Notes: generated from the sequence alone by a model not told the origin. 64,000 nt of DNA from Combretum micranthum (GCA_024138025.1 JAMXBD010000362.1:124001-188000), one strand, 5' to 3'. Counted from the first letter of the stretch, positions 37,001-47,400 are shown. Numbers and translations: made by a program.

Positions 37001-37230
37001 AACTTTTTACATTTTAATTTATTTAAATCAAATTTCAAATTTTTTAGTTACCATATTTATAAATCATTTTAAAAATCTCAATACTCTATGCAATTTATTA
37101 GCAAAATGATAACTTTTTCATTGAAATCTCTCTCTCCCATCATCAATTAGGAATACTATATAGCATTCATAAAAGCTCTCTTTAATATTGTTTTTTATTG
37201 TTATCTTCTTGTATTATTTCACATACTAAT
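34027..37230. other. AT-rich sequence, one hairpin element, no gene
   Basis: Long A/T-rich stretch with stops in every frame. Apart from the inverted-repeat element at 36659-36811 I recognise nothing. It ends at the left edge of the Tat element. Confidence 0.45.
36659..36811. mobile_element. 153-bp inverted-repeat element (MITE-like)
   Basis: The left arm 36659-36681 and the right arm 36789-36811 are reverse complements over 23 bp with one mismatch (TTTTATATGTAGATTTACTC against its partner). Inside lies a second, shorter palindrome, TACCAATAAATTTGGTA (36714-36730). No coding capacity. Size, AT-richness and structure fit a miniature inverted-repeat transposon or a folded transcript; no target-site duplication is evident. 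Confidence 0.55.
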
Positions 37231-37886
37231 TGTGTGGGTATGAATCCGGATGCAACGATCACGTGCGTGTCGCGTGACTATCGCGCTACGCGTGACCTAG
37301 GGAAACAACGCGTGATAGGATGATCAAGAGAGTATCGTGTAGGGAGGAGGAGTAGGCAATCTCAATAGGCTCTAACACACGTGTGACAGGCGAGGGAGCT
37401 AGAATGCATCAACCTCACTAAGTACCACGAATATCGTGTGCGTTCTTGAGTAAATTAAGTGTTTGATTCACCAAGACGAGAATCCGGCAGCACGACGGCG
37501 TTCGTCCAAGATTTCACCTTGTCCAAATGAGGTAAGGACTAAGGTATTTATAGAGGATTTGGCCGTCGATGTCGTCCATCAGATGAGATCGACGACCAAT
37601 GGCTAGGATGAGTCCCTTCATTATGGATATGAATATGGGCTCCCTTATGGACCCAGACCCATCAAAGCCTTCATTTACAATGTATGTGAGCCAACTTGAG
37701 AAAGGTTGGAATTGGGTAGGCCAATTCCAACGGGCCCTACTCCAAGCCTTCCATGCCAAAACTCCCATGATCATCCCAATTGGATTGGGCCTAACTCTTT
37801 AAGCCCTGTCACATTAGCCCAAAGAGTTAGATCCAAATAATAATTAGGCTCCTCAAGGCCTTTGTAATCAGATTTGTACATCTACA
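37231..37886 (-). repeat. 3' LTR of the Tat element (656 bp)
   Basis: Starts TGTGTGGGTATG and ends GTACATCTACA on the plus strand, so in element direction it runs TGTAGA...CACACA. It aligns end to end with 51167-51812. A TATAAATA box on the minus strand is at 37545-37552. The first 79 bp are identical between the two LTRs and hold several CG-rich words (GTCGCGTGAC, TCGCGCTACGCGTGA). Confidence 0.97.
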
Positions 37887-37901
37887 TTTTGCCCCCTGAC
37901 C
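37887..37901 (-). other. Polypurine tract
   Basis: Minus strand GGTCAGGGGGCAAAA directly abuts the start of the 3' LTR, the position and composition expected for priming of plus-strand DNA synthesis. Confidence 0.85.
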
Positions 37902-38360
37902 AAAGTCCTTCGGGTTTCATCGGAGGGGTTTGGGCATTATTTCAAGCCCTTTCGAATGACAGAAGTCTCATCCAGCGCATGTGCGCTATAACTTAGCTGC
38001 ACCGCTGCTTGATGTATCAGTTTCTCGATAGCTTGCAATGTAGGAATCTGGTGCAAGGTGCAACATTGTCAAATAAATCTCCTTCTTTAGGAACAAAGGC
38101 TGAGATACTCGACAAGCTGCAGCCTGTAATAAAGGCTCTTTGTCGTTTTCGAACCAACTTTCCAGTAATTGTTTGCATTTGAGAACTCTGTTGCACCCTA
38201 TAGGAGCAGAATCTTGATAAAAGCTTAAGACCATCTGGCCATGGCTTTCACGCCCTTGTTATTCACCGCATTGTTTTCGTTCGTTTGAGTGATCCTGTTC
38301 CTTTACTCCCAAAACAGTATGTTATGGCTGTGACATAAATAGTTTATACTATCATAAATT

Positions 38361-38392
38361 GAGCCCGATTGAGCCTGAGCCCGATTGAGCCT
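38361..38392. repeat. Perfect 16-bp tandem duplication
   Basis: GAGCCCGATTGAGCCT twice in a row (38361-38376, 38377-38392). Confidence 0.95.
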
Positions 38393-38694
38393 GTATCGAT
38401 TTTTGAATCTTCTTGCTCTTCTAATAAAGACTTTGCTTGAGTTGGGTCTTATGAAGCCCTCTACCATATCATCATTCATACTTGTCTCAATTGAATCAAA
38501 GTGAAGAGCAATATATATCATTCCTATAAGATAGGGTATCGAAGCACTTCGGGCTTCTTCCAGAAAATGATGTTGAACATTGATCTTCAATAAAATATAG
38601 TCCCATAATATGTAAATTATAACTTCCACCGTTGATGTTCGTTGGAGAAGATTATAGACCATTCCCGTAAAACCCTAGAATGTATAATATGCTT

Positions 38695-38732
38695 TTTTTA
38701 CCAAAAAAGGAAATTTTTACCAAAAAAGGAAA
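38695..38732. repeat. Perfect 19-bp tandem duplication
   Basis: TTTTTACCAAAAAAGGAAA twice in a row (38695-38713, 38714-38732). Confidence 0.95.
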
Positions 38733-39123
38733 CCTATCTAATAATACCTAGAGCGAAAATAGATGAGCGGACGAGATTAATGCGACAGACGGCATATAAA
38801 AAAGATTATCCTGTGAAAATATATGACATGAAGAAAAGTTACTAAAAATAGTAAAAACGCGGTTTTAAAGGCCTAAACGAATGAATTTGGCCGAAAACCG
38901 GCTTGGGTCATGAGCAAAGCTGATGAGTATTGCTCGTTGGGCCGTTTCCCTTCAGAATATGGTCTCGCTCGGTAAAAATTCAAAACTCTCCAAAATTACG
39001 AAACTGCCATCTCGAAATCACGAAACTGCCATCGACACTATTTTTCCTTTTCTACTAAAATATTTCTGAATAGGGCAGCCTTCTGTGGTGAAGCCTATTG
39101 TTGAGCCATATCAGCAAACATAT

Positions 39124-39141
39124 TGCTGCTGCTGCTGCTGC
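39124..39141. repeat. (TGC)6 microsatellite, with a second copy of its flank at 39243
   Basis: Six TGC units followed by TGTGTAATGCCAG. The same flank, after two TGC units, recurs at about 39243-39266, so the microsatellite and its flank were duplicated about 115 bp apart. Confidence 0.85.
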
Positions 39142-39363
39142 TGTGTAATGCCAGCTGGGTACAGTATTTTTTTTTTTTTTTATTGGGATAGACACAATTG
39201 GCTATGTGGATGGTGCAACCTGCAAACCTGCAAATTTTCGTTCTACTGCTGCTGTGTAATGCCAGATGTCACCATTTAATTGCCCTAGTACAATATATTG
39301 CCCCATTTATTCCAGCACACAAGATATCTTTTTGCTTCCTTGCCTCATTTGCTCACGTTCTGT

Positions 39364-39480
39364 TTATATATATATACATCTCTATAAACACATCTTCCTC
39401 ATTGCCCTTCTTTTTCCTTGTCTGTCTTCTCTCTGTTTCATCTTCATATATTTTTTTTTTCTGCTTTCATCTTCATTTTA
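39364..39480 (+). promoter_or_regulatory. Candidate promoter of the PMD gene
   Basis: A (TA)n run at 39366-39376 is followed by CTATAAACAC (TATAAA at 39383-39388) and then by about 90 bp of strongly CT-rich sequence, a frequent arrangement of plant TATA box and 5' leader. It points toward the PMD gene and lies about 2 kb upstream of its ATG. The assignment is inference from composition and position. Confidence 0.4.
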
Positions 39481-41406
39481 TTCAATCAGATTGCCCACGA
39501 ACGGAGATCCCATTTGTCCACTCACATCGAGCAATCTCACATCCATTTCAGAAACTCTCTGATGCACAATACGTGTCTCCTCTACTCTCTGTACGGAGTC
39601 CATGATCAACAATGATTGCTAATAGACCATCAACGAACCCATATTTGTTGCAAGTGGCATCCAGGCCTTCAATTTTCCGAGCAGCAGCAAGTATGCATAA
39701 AGCCGTGCTATCAGGGCCTTCAATATTTTTTTTGTTTTGCTTGTCTTGTTGTTTGGTCCTTGTTACTCAATATATCTATATTCCCCTTACAATACCGTTT
39801 ACTTTCAGTTGCAGCTTGAATTTGAAGACGAATCTTGTTGCTGTTGGAATTTGAAAGTAAGGAATCCGGGTCGTGTGCTGTTGAACACTAAGAAGTCCAG
39901 GCATAGTATTTTACAATAGCCATTTTTTTTAATCATGAACGTTTTTTCCAGTAACATTTCCAAGTACACTTTGATTTGCTATGTCACTTCACTTCTGTAA
40001 CTAAAATAATCATCAATCTTTCTTCTCTTAATAGGGCTATCTACTTTGAGAGAATCATCCTCCATCCAGCTAGGAGCATCACTGATGTTTTGACCATGGT
40101 GTTACAGATTCTTGCCCATCTGGCTGGAAGGTGAGTATGATTGTCTGAAAACATGTGGAGGCAGTGATCTTTTTCTTTACTAAGATGGCGTTGTTGGGTT
40201 AGAATTGGGAATCTAAACTTTTTGCTGAGAAACTCGAATTCCTCTTGTTGTTATAAGCTAATCTCTTAAATGCACCATCAGCTCCAAGATACTTGTTTTG
40301 ATTAGGATGCAACAAAAGAGCTAGCTTTCAGTACTGTTTCTTGATTGTTTCATCACTTAAAATGCTATACCAATCCACCTCTCCACAAGCTTTGTTTTCA
40401 ATAAAGTTGTATACATCAAGTATAGTCAGCATATGAGAAAGTCTCTCAAGTCCCAAAAATAGACTTTAGGCCTTGACCTCCATTATATGTTGTGCTTATG
40501 TGTTGTGTCTCCTTTAAGTTTGTGTAGGCTTGGCTTGCTTGTGCATACCAAAATAACATGAAAGACTATTCCTAGGCATTTGGCTATTGCATTGGGAAAT
40601 TGTATATGTGCTTCATGCCTTTCTGTCCATTTAATGCCTTGTCTTGTAGAACTAACATAAGTGGGTTTAGCACTTGTCAAAGAATGTGTGTAAAATTTTG
40701 CATGAGCCAAACCTTTCTTGTTTGTTAAACCAACTCATCTTTTCTTGCATGCAGGGCTCTAAATTGAAGTGTTGGATCTTCACCGTGCATCCGCTTGACT
40801 TCATTTTTACAAGTATGGTTTTTCGCTTTATAAACTGCCTATTCAATGTCATATTAGTGCCACCAATCGTTAATGATTTCTGAACACATTCGAAAAGAAT
40901 ACTCAATTCCATCATTCACATTCACCATGTGTTCCATTCATTCATCTAATGACCACGGTGCCTCGTGATTTTTAAGACAGAGCTCTTTGTTGTCCGTGTT
41001 CCGACCGCATAAATGGCAATCTTGAGACCATGCACTGTACGATGACACTCTCAGCCGTGCGTGTCCCAAACCTCATGTGACAATCTTGGAACCGCACATT
41101 GCGTCCGTGTTCCATTCCTCACATGATGATCTTGGCACCGCACCGCCATGAGAGAGGCTCTCCTCGGTTATTTGTGTCTCACTTGCCCATGCGACGATCT
41201 TGGAACCGCACCACTATAAGAGGGGATTCTTACTCATCTTGGGCACCTAATCATTTGGTGAATGAATGAGATACTGTGGTAGCTAATACACTTGTTGCAT
41301 ATGTCTCATGCCGCATATTTGAGTTCACGAATAGCGTCTCTTTCGATCTTGTATGTGCATATAACTCCTTTATCATGTAGGTGCGCATAAAATAAACATC
41401 TTGAGG
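39481..41406 (+). other. Putative spliced 5' leader of the PMD gene
   Basis: The stretch contains well-formed intron borders in the PMD direction. Candidate intron A runs from GTAAGG at 39857 to a pyrimidine-rich acceptor ending TTAATAG at 40034. Candidate intron B runs from a strong donor, AAG|GTGAGT, at 40131 to an acceptor ending TGCATGCAG at 40754. No long open frame spans the exons, so they would be untranslated. A stop at 41362 in the PMD frame shows the coding region cannot start further upstream without another splice. Real transcript structure is unknown. Confidence 0.35.
40994..41226 (+). repeat. Degenerate GC-rich tandem repeat upstream of the PMD gene
   Basis: Four copies of a core built on CATGYGACRATCTTGGAACC followed by GCAC occur at about 41011, 41073, 41121 and 41188, that is at spacings of about 62, 48 and 67 bp. 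Units begin CCGTGTTCC or CCGTGYGTGTCC. The block is clearly richer in GC than the surrounding element. Tandem arrays in this 3' region are known in Tat elements (Ogre, Retand) and have seeded satellite DNA. Confidence 0.7.
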
Positions 41407-44236
41407 ATGGTGAAGGAAAATAGAAAGAGTCGATTTCGCAGTGGCAACCATACAGACAAAAGTAATGAAATATTGGCGAATTCAGGTCATGTGCCAAAAG
41501 TTCCCTTGCCACGTAGTAAATGGCTTGATGCTACAATTCGAAATGATTTTTTCTGGAAAGATATCAAAAAGAGGGATTTGTGTGCTCATCCTCCCAAAGA
41601 TGGTGAATTTCATTTCATCCAACCAGAGCCCCGAGTAAGTGATAGGAAGAACATAGATGAGAATTCCATTTTACGTTTCAGAAATGAAAGAAAGGAGCTT
41701 CCCCTTTCAGAGACAGTGTTTAGTTACCCAAAACAGATATTGCAAGGGTGGCAGTCATGGGTATATTACATTGTAAAGAATTCTCATTATAGGTCTCGTT
41801 TAGAAAGTGCAGGGATCAATTTTGCTATATGGATTTCTTCTAAAATGGTTATCCGTTCTCAAAGTGTTGAAGCATGGCGAGCTGTATTGGCACGTTGGAG
41901 TACATGTACACATACTTTTGTGACATCATGGGGTGAGATTACTCCAACCTTAGAAGATGTGTGCACACTGCTAAGTTTCCCTAGTTCTGGGTCAACTGAT
42001 ATTGTCACAGCTGAGATTTCAGAAGAGGATGAAAAATTGGTGGAAGTACTAGAAGCTGATAGACAAGAAGCAAGAGACAGTCGTAGACAAGCATCATTTT
42101 GTGCGTGGATAAGACATTTTTTTGAGCACGAAAGGACTCGATCCGAAGGCCCCCGGTATGGATGCGAGTAAGTATGCATTCCTACTTTGTTTATTTATGC
42201 TTGAATGTGTCACTTCAATCTGACTTACTTATAACCCACAATTCATTTCAGGCATGAGTTAGAAGCTTTCATCGCTTGTTGGTTATCCATGTACGTGTTT
42301 CCCGGCGGGCCAGGAAAAGGTGTCAGTCCGTTTTTTAACTTGGCAATTCGTCTTGCTCGTGGAGAACGAGTTGCCTTGGCGCCTTTTTATTTAGGGTCTT
42401 TATATCGGCGCTTGGACCTTTACAGTGAGACTTCAGTTCGATCAAAGGGGCGATATATCATCGTATCAAATGTAGATTTGGGATTTCTACACTTGTTTTT
42501 CAGCGAACATTACAAAAGATATCCAGGTGTACCTGTTGCAAAACCTGATCCTCCTGAACCTCGAGCTTGGGCTTGGGTTGATAGAAAGCCTTTGGGTTCA
42601 TTACTTGATATTATAGATGATGCTCATGAGGTCGACTTTCGCCCTTATACAAAGGAATTGGAGGGATATGAGTGGTGCACAACATATTACCCTTCGGGTT
42701 CCAAGACCTTAGTGAATCTGATGGAATGTGGTGAGCAGCTTTCTGAAGCTGAAGTAGTATATGTTCTCTGGTGTACACCTCGAGGTTTGCCTGCGCTTCA
42801 CGATTGGTGTGATTCTTCTACTGAATTCTTGGAGCATAGAGTAATGTTGTACTCACCTCATCGGGTTGCACGTCAGTTTGGGTTTGATCAAGGTGTGCCT
42901 TCTATTGTGGCTATCGACACAGATTTTAATAGATGCTGTGAGGCAATTAGTCTTGAGAAACGCCATGAGCTCTATTGTTCTGTCAGACAGATGTTTTTTC
43001 CATCTATCAATCGCTCCGGTGTTGCATCAAGTGGATGGTTAACGTATTGGACAGGGTGTCTTGAGGCATTCAAGAAATATACTCTTTCAGCTATAGATGA
43101 CAGTTTGCCAGAGTCGGTCATTTATAAGCATGAGTTCCACTTTCAACTTCCGAAAGATGACAAGAATAACACTTCAGGAAAAGCGGTGATTGGGCGGACC
43201 ATGCCTCCTGCATCAATCATCAGTCAAATCAAGCGTCCTCGCCTTTGTGAGGTATTAAATCTTGTTACTTAAGCTGTCTATATTATCGTTTCTTTACATA
43301 CTATTGATATGTCATTAACCATGGTTTCACTCCTTTTTTCCTTTTCAGGACGAGTTGAGGACAAGCCAAGTCACAAGCCAAAGTGAGGTTAACAAAAATA
43401 TTTCTGGCGATGGAAACGCCAGCACTTCTGGAATATTTGCTTCATCTAAGTCTTCTTCGCCGAACACTCACCCTTATCCCAATCGATATGGTGTTGGGAA
43501 GGTATTGCAAGCAAGAGGTGATAATACATCTGCTGTAGTGATTGATGATGATGATGATGATGATGAGGACATGGCCGGTGAGGAGCAAGCTTCTGACGAC
43601 TTTGGAAGCGACAGAAGCGATCATGGAAATGAAAGCATACAGGAGGAGGATATTAATGCATATGCAGAAGCGTTGGCTGCAGAGATTCACGGTGAGGGAA
43701 TTGATGATGTCCCTTGTAATAATGCCTCCGAACCCCCGGCACATCAGGATACTACTCTTGCTCTTCCAAATAATGAAATACCAGAGCAAGTTGGAGGGGA
43801 GAACACGCACCCGCATATGATAACTTCGGGGGAGAGTGTTTCGTTTTATGAATTCCTGGTCCCCCCTATTTACTTGGAGTCATTAAAGAGGTTGCATGCA
43901 CGTGATGGGGATTTTTGGGCAGGATCAATTTGTCCTGGTTCCGAAGTCACAAATGCTATGGTTGTGATGTTAGGTCGGGCTTGTATGCTGCTAGGTAGAC
44001 CATGGAATTCATTTTCTTCAGCTGACTTGGAGTTATTGGTACAAGCTTTTAATAGTGCTCGTGCCTTGGGGTTTAAAATTGATAGCTTGGAGAGTGTTGC
44101 TAGCAAGGCACAAAAGGTATTGCACCATCGACCATTAATCCAACGTTACGAGAGGCTCAAGGCTGAACTTGAGGCGACACAACTCGAATTGGAGAATTCT
44201 CTTGAGGGTCTTGATACTGCTTCTATAGCAGAATAG
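41407..44236 (+). CDS. Plant mobile domain (PMD, aminotransferase-like) protein, three exons, transposon-borne
   Basis: Exons 41407-42167, 42252-43251 and 43349-44236; introns 42168-42251 (GTAAGT...TTTCAG) and 43252-43348 (GTATTA...TTTTCAG). Both junctions keep the frame exactly and give 882 residues without a stop. The ATG at 41407 is the first Met after an upstream stop at 41362. The PMD core spans about residues 108-480: WQSW (115), HTFVTSWGE-TPTLEDV (169-185), W-S-YVFPGGP (264-273), LAPFYLGSLYRRLDLY and SPHRVARQFGFDQG (about 455-468). These match the PMD family that includes the Arabidopsis nuclear proteins MAIN and MAIL1, which act in transposon silencing and genome maintenance. The tail has seven Asp in a row (653-659), an acidic region and a short coiled coil near 851-872. 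It lies antisense inside a Tat retrotransposon and converges on integrase. Its biochemical function is unknown. Confidence 0.85.
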
Positions 44237-44805
44237 ATTATTGCATTGGTCATGATACCCCTTTTTTTTTTAAGGATTGCGTTAAGTTATGTAACTTCAT
44301 GAACTTTGTCTTTGTTTTGTTTCATGTTTCATGCACAATATTTCACATGGTGCTACTTTCTCTTAGTTTTGTTCCCTTCACTTGGTATCGTATCATAGTA
44401 CGATGAACTCGTGCGCTTTACAGAATGTAAGATTCATGTAGCGGCACGTTATATGTTATGACTTTGCGCGTTTAAATTATTATTTCTTTCGCGAGCAAAG
44501 GCTTCTTGATTTCACAAGAATTCTCAAGGGGGTATTACCCACTACTTGACCATTCCATCAAATGTGATGGTTAACATAACATACTTAGGAAAAAAAAATT
44601 CATATGCATGTATTATGCCACGCGCTTAGTAAATTTGAACAATTACAAGCCGCATGAATGAATGGACGAATGTCGCGCGCATAGGAGACAAGTCTCTTAC
44701 CAAGCAGCAACATATAAATATAATGTATAATGAAATTGATTGGTGAAAGAATCATGTGAAAGCAAGCCCATATTATTCAAGTCATCATCATCACTGATCA
44801 TGCTA
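44237..44805. other. Spacer between the PMD stop and the integrase stop
   Basis: The two genes run toward each other and end 569 bp apart. The spacer is AT-rich and holds no open frame that I support. No clear AATAAA is present; transcripts from both strands may overlap here. Confidence 0.5.
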
Positions 44806-46500
44806 TTACATGTGAAACTTCTTTACATATTGAAAGTTTATAGGAGCTGTAATAGCATCAGTCTTTGGATTGAGGAGCTTGCAATACCCGCTATCATGGA
44901 CTTCATGTATAATGAAGGGACCTTCCCATTTTGGCGTGAACTTTGGCGCAGGTATACTTCGGCGCACATGCTCGGCTGCACGAAGTACAACATCACCCAC
45001 TTGAAATGACCTTTTCTTCACCAACCGATCGTAGGCCATACCAAGCTTGTGTTGGTAGTTGATCAAGTTGTTTTTGGCCATATCTCGTCTTTCATCTAAG
45101 GCTTCCAAGTCTATTATGCGTAAAGCATCTGGCTCAAGCTCAGCATTGATCGCTAATCGTGCTGAAGGGATCAGAACCTCTATAGGCACGACTGCTTCGG
45201 CACCATATACTAACGAAAAAGGTGTTGCTTGTGTTGGTCGCCGCTTTGAAGTCCTGTAAGCCCAAAGTGCTAGGATAGTTTATCGTGCCATTCTTTATGG
45301 TTATCGTGTACCATACGACTCAGAACTTTTAAAAGAGTCTTGTTCGTAGCTTCCGCTTGGCCGTTGCCCTTAGGGTAATAAGGGGTTGACTTTACATGAT
45401 CAATACCATATGATTCCAACAGTTGTCGAACATGTGAATTGATGAAAGGAGTGCCATTATCTGAAAGGATGCTTTGGAATCCCAAATCGGCATATAATGT
45501 TCTCCTTAATGAAGCTTGCAACTACCGGTCCTGTCGCCTTTTTTAAAGGAATGGCTTCTACCCACTTAGTAAAACATTCAGTTCCAGCTAGGATCCAAAT
45601 ACAACCTCTAGATGGCGGGTGAATAGGACCGATTAGATCAAACGCCCAAGTGTGGAAAGGCCATGGTGTTGTTAAGCTGTGAAGTGCAACTGCAGGAGCA
45701 TGAATCACATCTCCATGTTCTTGGCAAGGAACGCACCGCTTAACAAAATTGGAACTATCTGATTCCATGGTTGGCCAATAGTACCCCATGTCTAGTAGTT
45801 GATAATACAACTTCCTTGCGCCTTGGTGCTCACCGCATTCTCCAGCATGTACCTCGGTTAATATCTCTTCTGTTTCAGGAGATGTAATGCATCTGAGAGG
45901 CTTTCCCATGAATGAGACTCTATACAACTCATCCTCATGCATTAGGTACTTGCGTGCCTTCCTTTTTACTAATTTGGCATCCGTACTATTAGTCGGTAGC
46001 ACGTTATTCTTCAAATAGTCAATATACGGACGACGCCAATCTCCAGCACTTGCGACAAAATTACATTCTTTTGCATCTGGTAACTCAGAGCATTTAGGAC
46101 AATGCATTTGTACCTGAGATGCATCCTTAGCCATTGAGGGCCAGTAATACCCTGCACGTTGAATGCGACGATACAAAGGAGGTCCTTCTTCCCCACACCA
46201 GATCTTATGATACTTGTCTAATTTTAATCGAGCCTGTTTCGCGCAAATGCATCGCGATAGAACGCCCTCCGGTCCTTTAAAGTACAAAGCACCATTGATA
46301 CGAATAAAATTCTTCAAGGTTACGATGGAGGCTGCATTGGGTTGCGCTAATTGATTCTTGATACCAACACGCCAATCATCTCCTGTTTCATCATCTTCCT
46401 CCAACAATTGCAAGGTTGTGCAAGGAATAGTTTTCTTGATAACTTTGACATCTAGGCTTTCATCTGAAGCATGCATTGGAATCTTAGATGCCAATGTTGC
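44806..46500 (-). pseudogene. Tat integrase, frameshifted
   Basis: Integrase inserts the element's DNA into the genome. On the minus strand there is first an HHCC-like module lacking its second His (46209-46090), then a full HHCC zinc module (45849-45724: H, H, and CVPC), then the catalytic core with D in FDLIGP (45637-45639), D in SDNGTP (45459-45461) and E in GQAEATNK (45351-45353). D and E are 35 residues apart, as in DD35E enzymes. The C-terminal part has KWEGPFIIHEV and ends KKFHM with a stop at 44806. Frameshifts lie at about 45468, between the first two catalytic residues, and at about 45272, so the protein cannot be made whole although all catalytic residues are present in the DNA. 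Confidence 0.9.
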
Positions 46501-46850
46501 CAATGCATCTGCGTAACGGTTCGTAGATCGTTTGGTATGTTCATACCTTACGACTTCAAACTTCCCAATTAAAGCTTGCACTGCAGCCCTATAAGGCGCA
46601 AGTGATGGCTCCTTGAGGGCATATTCACCATTGGTTGCTTAATGATCAAATTTGAATCGCCACGAATCACAAGTGGTTTGCTCCAGCTTCCAAGGCAAAG
46701 ACGATCCCGAGTAACAATGCCTCATACTCGGCTTCGTTATTAGTGCAATGAAAGTCAAGCTTAAATGCCAAAGGTATTTCTTGGCCATTAGGTGATGTTA
46801 ATACAACTCCTGCTCCCCACCTTGACTTCCTGATGAACCATCAAATTGAA
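46501..46850 (-). pseudogene. Second (archaeal-type) RNase H of the Tat polyprotein, broken
   Basis: Minus-strand reading across three frames gives WSLQFDGSSGS, NNEAEYEALLLGI, VIRGDSNLIIKQ and finally NRYADALATLAS, which together provide the D, E, D, D catalytic set of RNase H1-like enzymes. The position, after the first RNase H and before integrase, is diagnostic of Tat elements with a dual RNase H. Single-base indels near 46820, 46690 and 46640 break the frame. In a working element this domain removes the RNA strand during reverse transcription. Confidence 0.85.
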
Positions 46851-46974
46851 GTGACCATTCTCCTTCTGTTTCGATCATGAGTGAGTCCTCGTGAAATTCT
46901 GCTGGTATAGTATCTGTGATCACATCTTCACTTTCGTTCGGAAAATGAGCCAAGAGATCGCTAAGGCCTGTGAC

Positions 46975-47400
46975 TTAACAGCTTAGGAGTTGTATTGTAA
47001 TGTCGAACTCTCCAAGAAGCAACAACCATTTTGCAATACGCCCAGACAACGCTGGTCGTGACAATAAATACTTGATAGGATCTGACCGTGTGACAAGGTT
47101 AACCTTATGTGCCAGAAAGTAGTGACGTAATTTTTGAGTTGCAAACACCAGCGCGAGACAATGCTTCTCGCAAGCTGGGTATTTGACCTCACTTCCTTGA
47201 AGTGAGCGACTCAAATAATAGACCGGGCGTTCTTGGCCGTCTATTTCTTGTGCAAGTAAAGCTCCGATTGATCTGCTGGTAGAAGTGAGATATAATATCA
47301 TCGGTACTTGCTTCACAGGCATAGTCATGGTATGAGAAGAAGTGAGAATTCCCTTAATTCTTTGAATCGCATCTTCATGGACTTGTTTCCATTCAAATGC
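46975..47400 (-). pseudogene. First RNase H (connection-like), catalytically degenerate
   Basis: Follows the reverse transcriptase in the same frame. The start of the domain reads LYLTSTSRSIGALLAQ, where active gypsy RNases H have an Asp in an LYxDAS motif, so the first catalytic residue is gone. The rest is recognisable: RPVYYLSRSLQGSEVKYPACEK, then LRHYF. The frame ends with a stop at 46975 after GEFDITIQLLS. Loss of activity in the first RNase H when a second one is present is known for Tat elements and parallels the retroviral tether. Confidence 0.8.

Larger units (their letters stand above)
37902..39360. other. Tat element 3' region without a supported gene
   Basis: Lies between the polypurine tract and the putative PMD promoter. 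It contains a perfect 16-bp tandem duplication at 38361-38392 and a perfect 19-bp tandem duplication at 38695-38732. A GAAACTGCCATC word is repeated at about 39000-39030. A 119-codon minus-strand open frame (38303-38662) has no family motif and is probably chance. In element direction this is the 3' untranslated region, known to vary quickly in Tat elements. Confidence 0.6.

Noticed and set aside
38303..38662. 119-codon minus-strand open frame in the Tat 3' region
   Set aside because: No family motif. It starts and ends arbitrarily with respect to other signals and lies in a fast-changing noncoding region.
39198..39605. Overlapping plus-strand open frames up to 135 codons
   Set aside because: They arise from the CT-rich leader, give Ser/Phe/Cys-rich low-complexity products in several frames at once, and show no domain.
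43442..43816. 124-codon minus-strand open frame
   Set aside because: It is the antisense shadow of PMD exon 3; the Ile run is the complement of the poly-Asp codons.
41407..44236. The PMD gene as an ordinary single-copy host gene
   Set aside because: It lies between integrase and the polypurine tract of a single LTR element, the known location of extra antisense ORFs in Tat elements.
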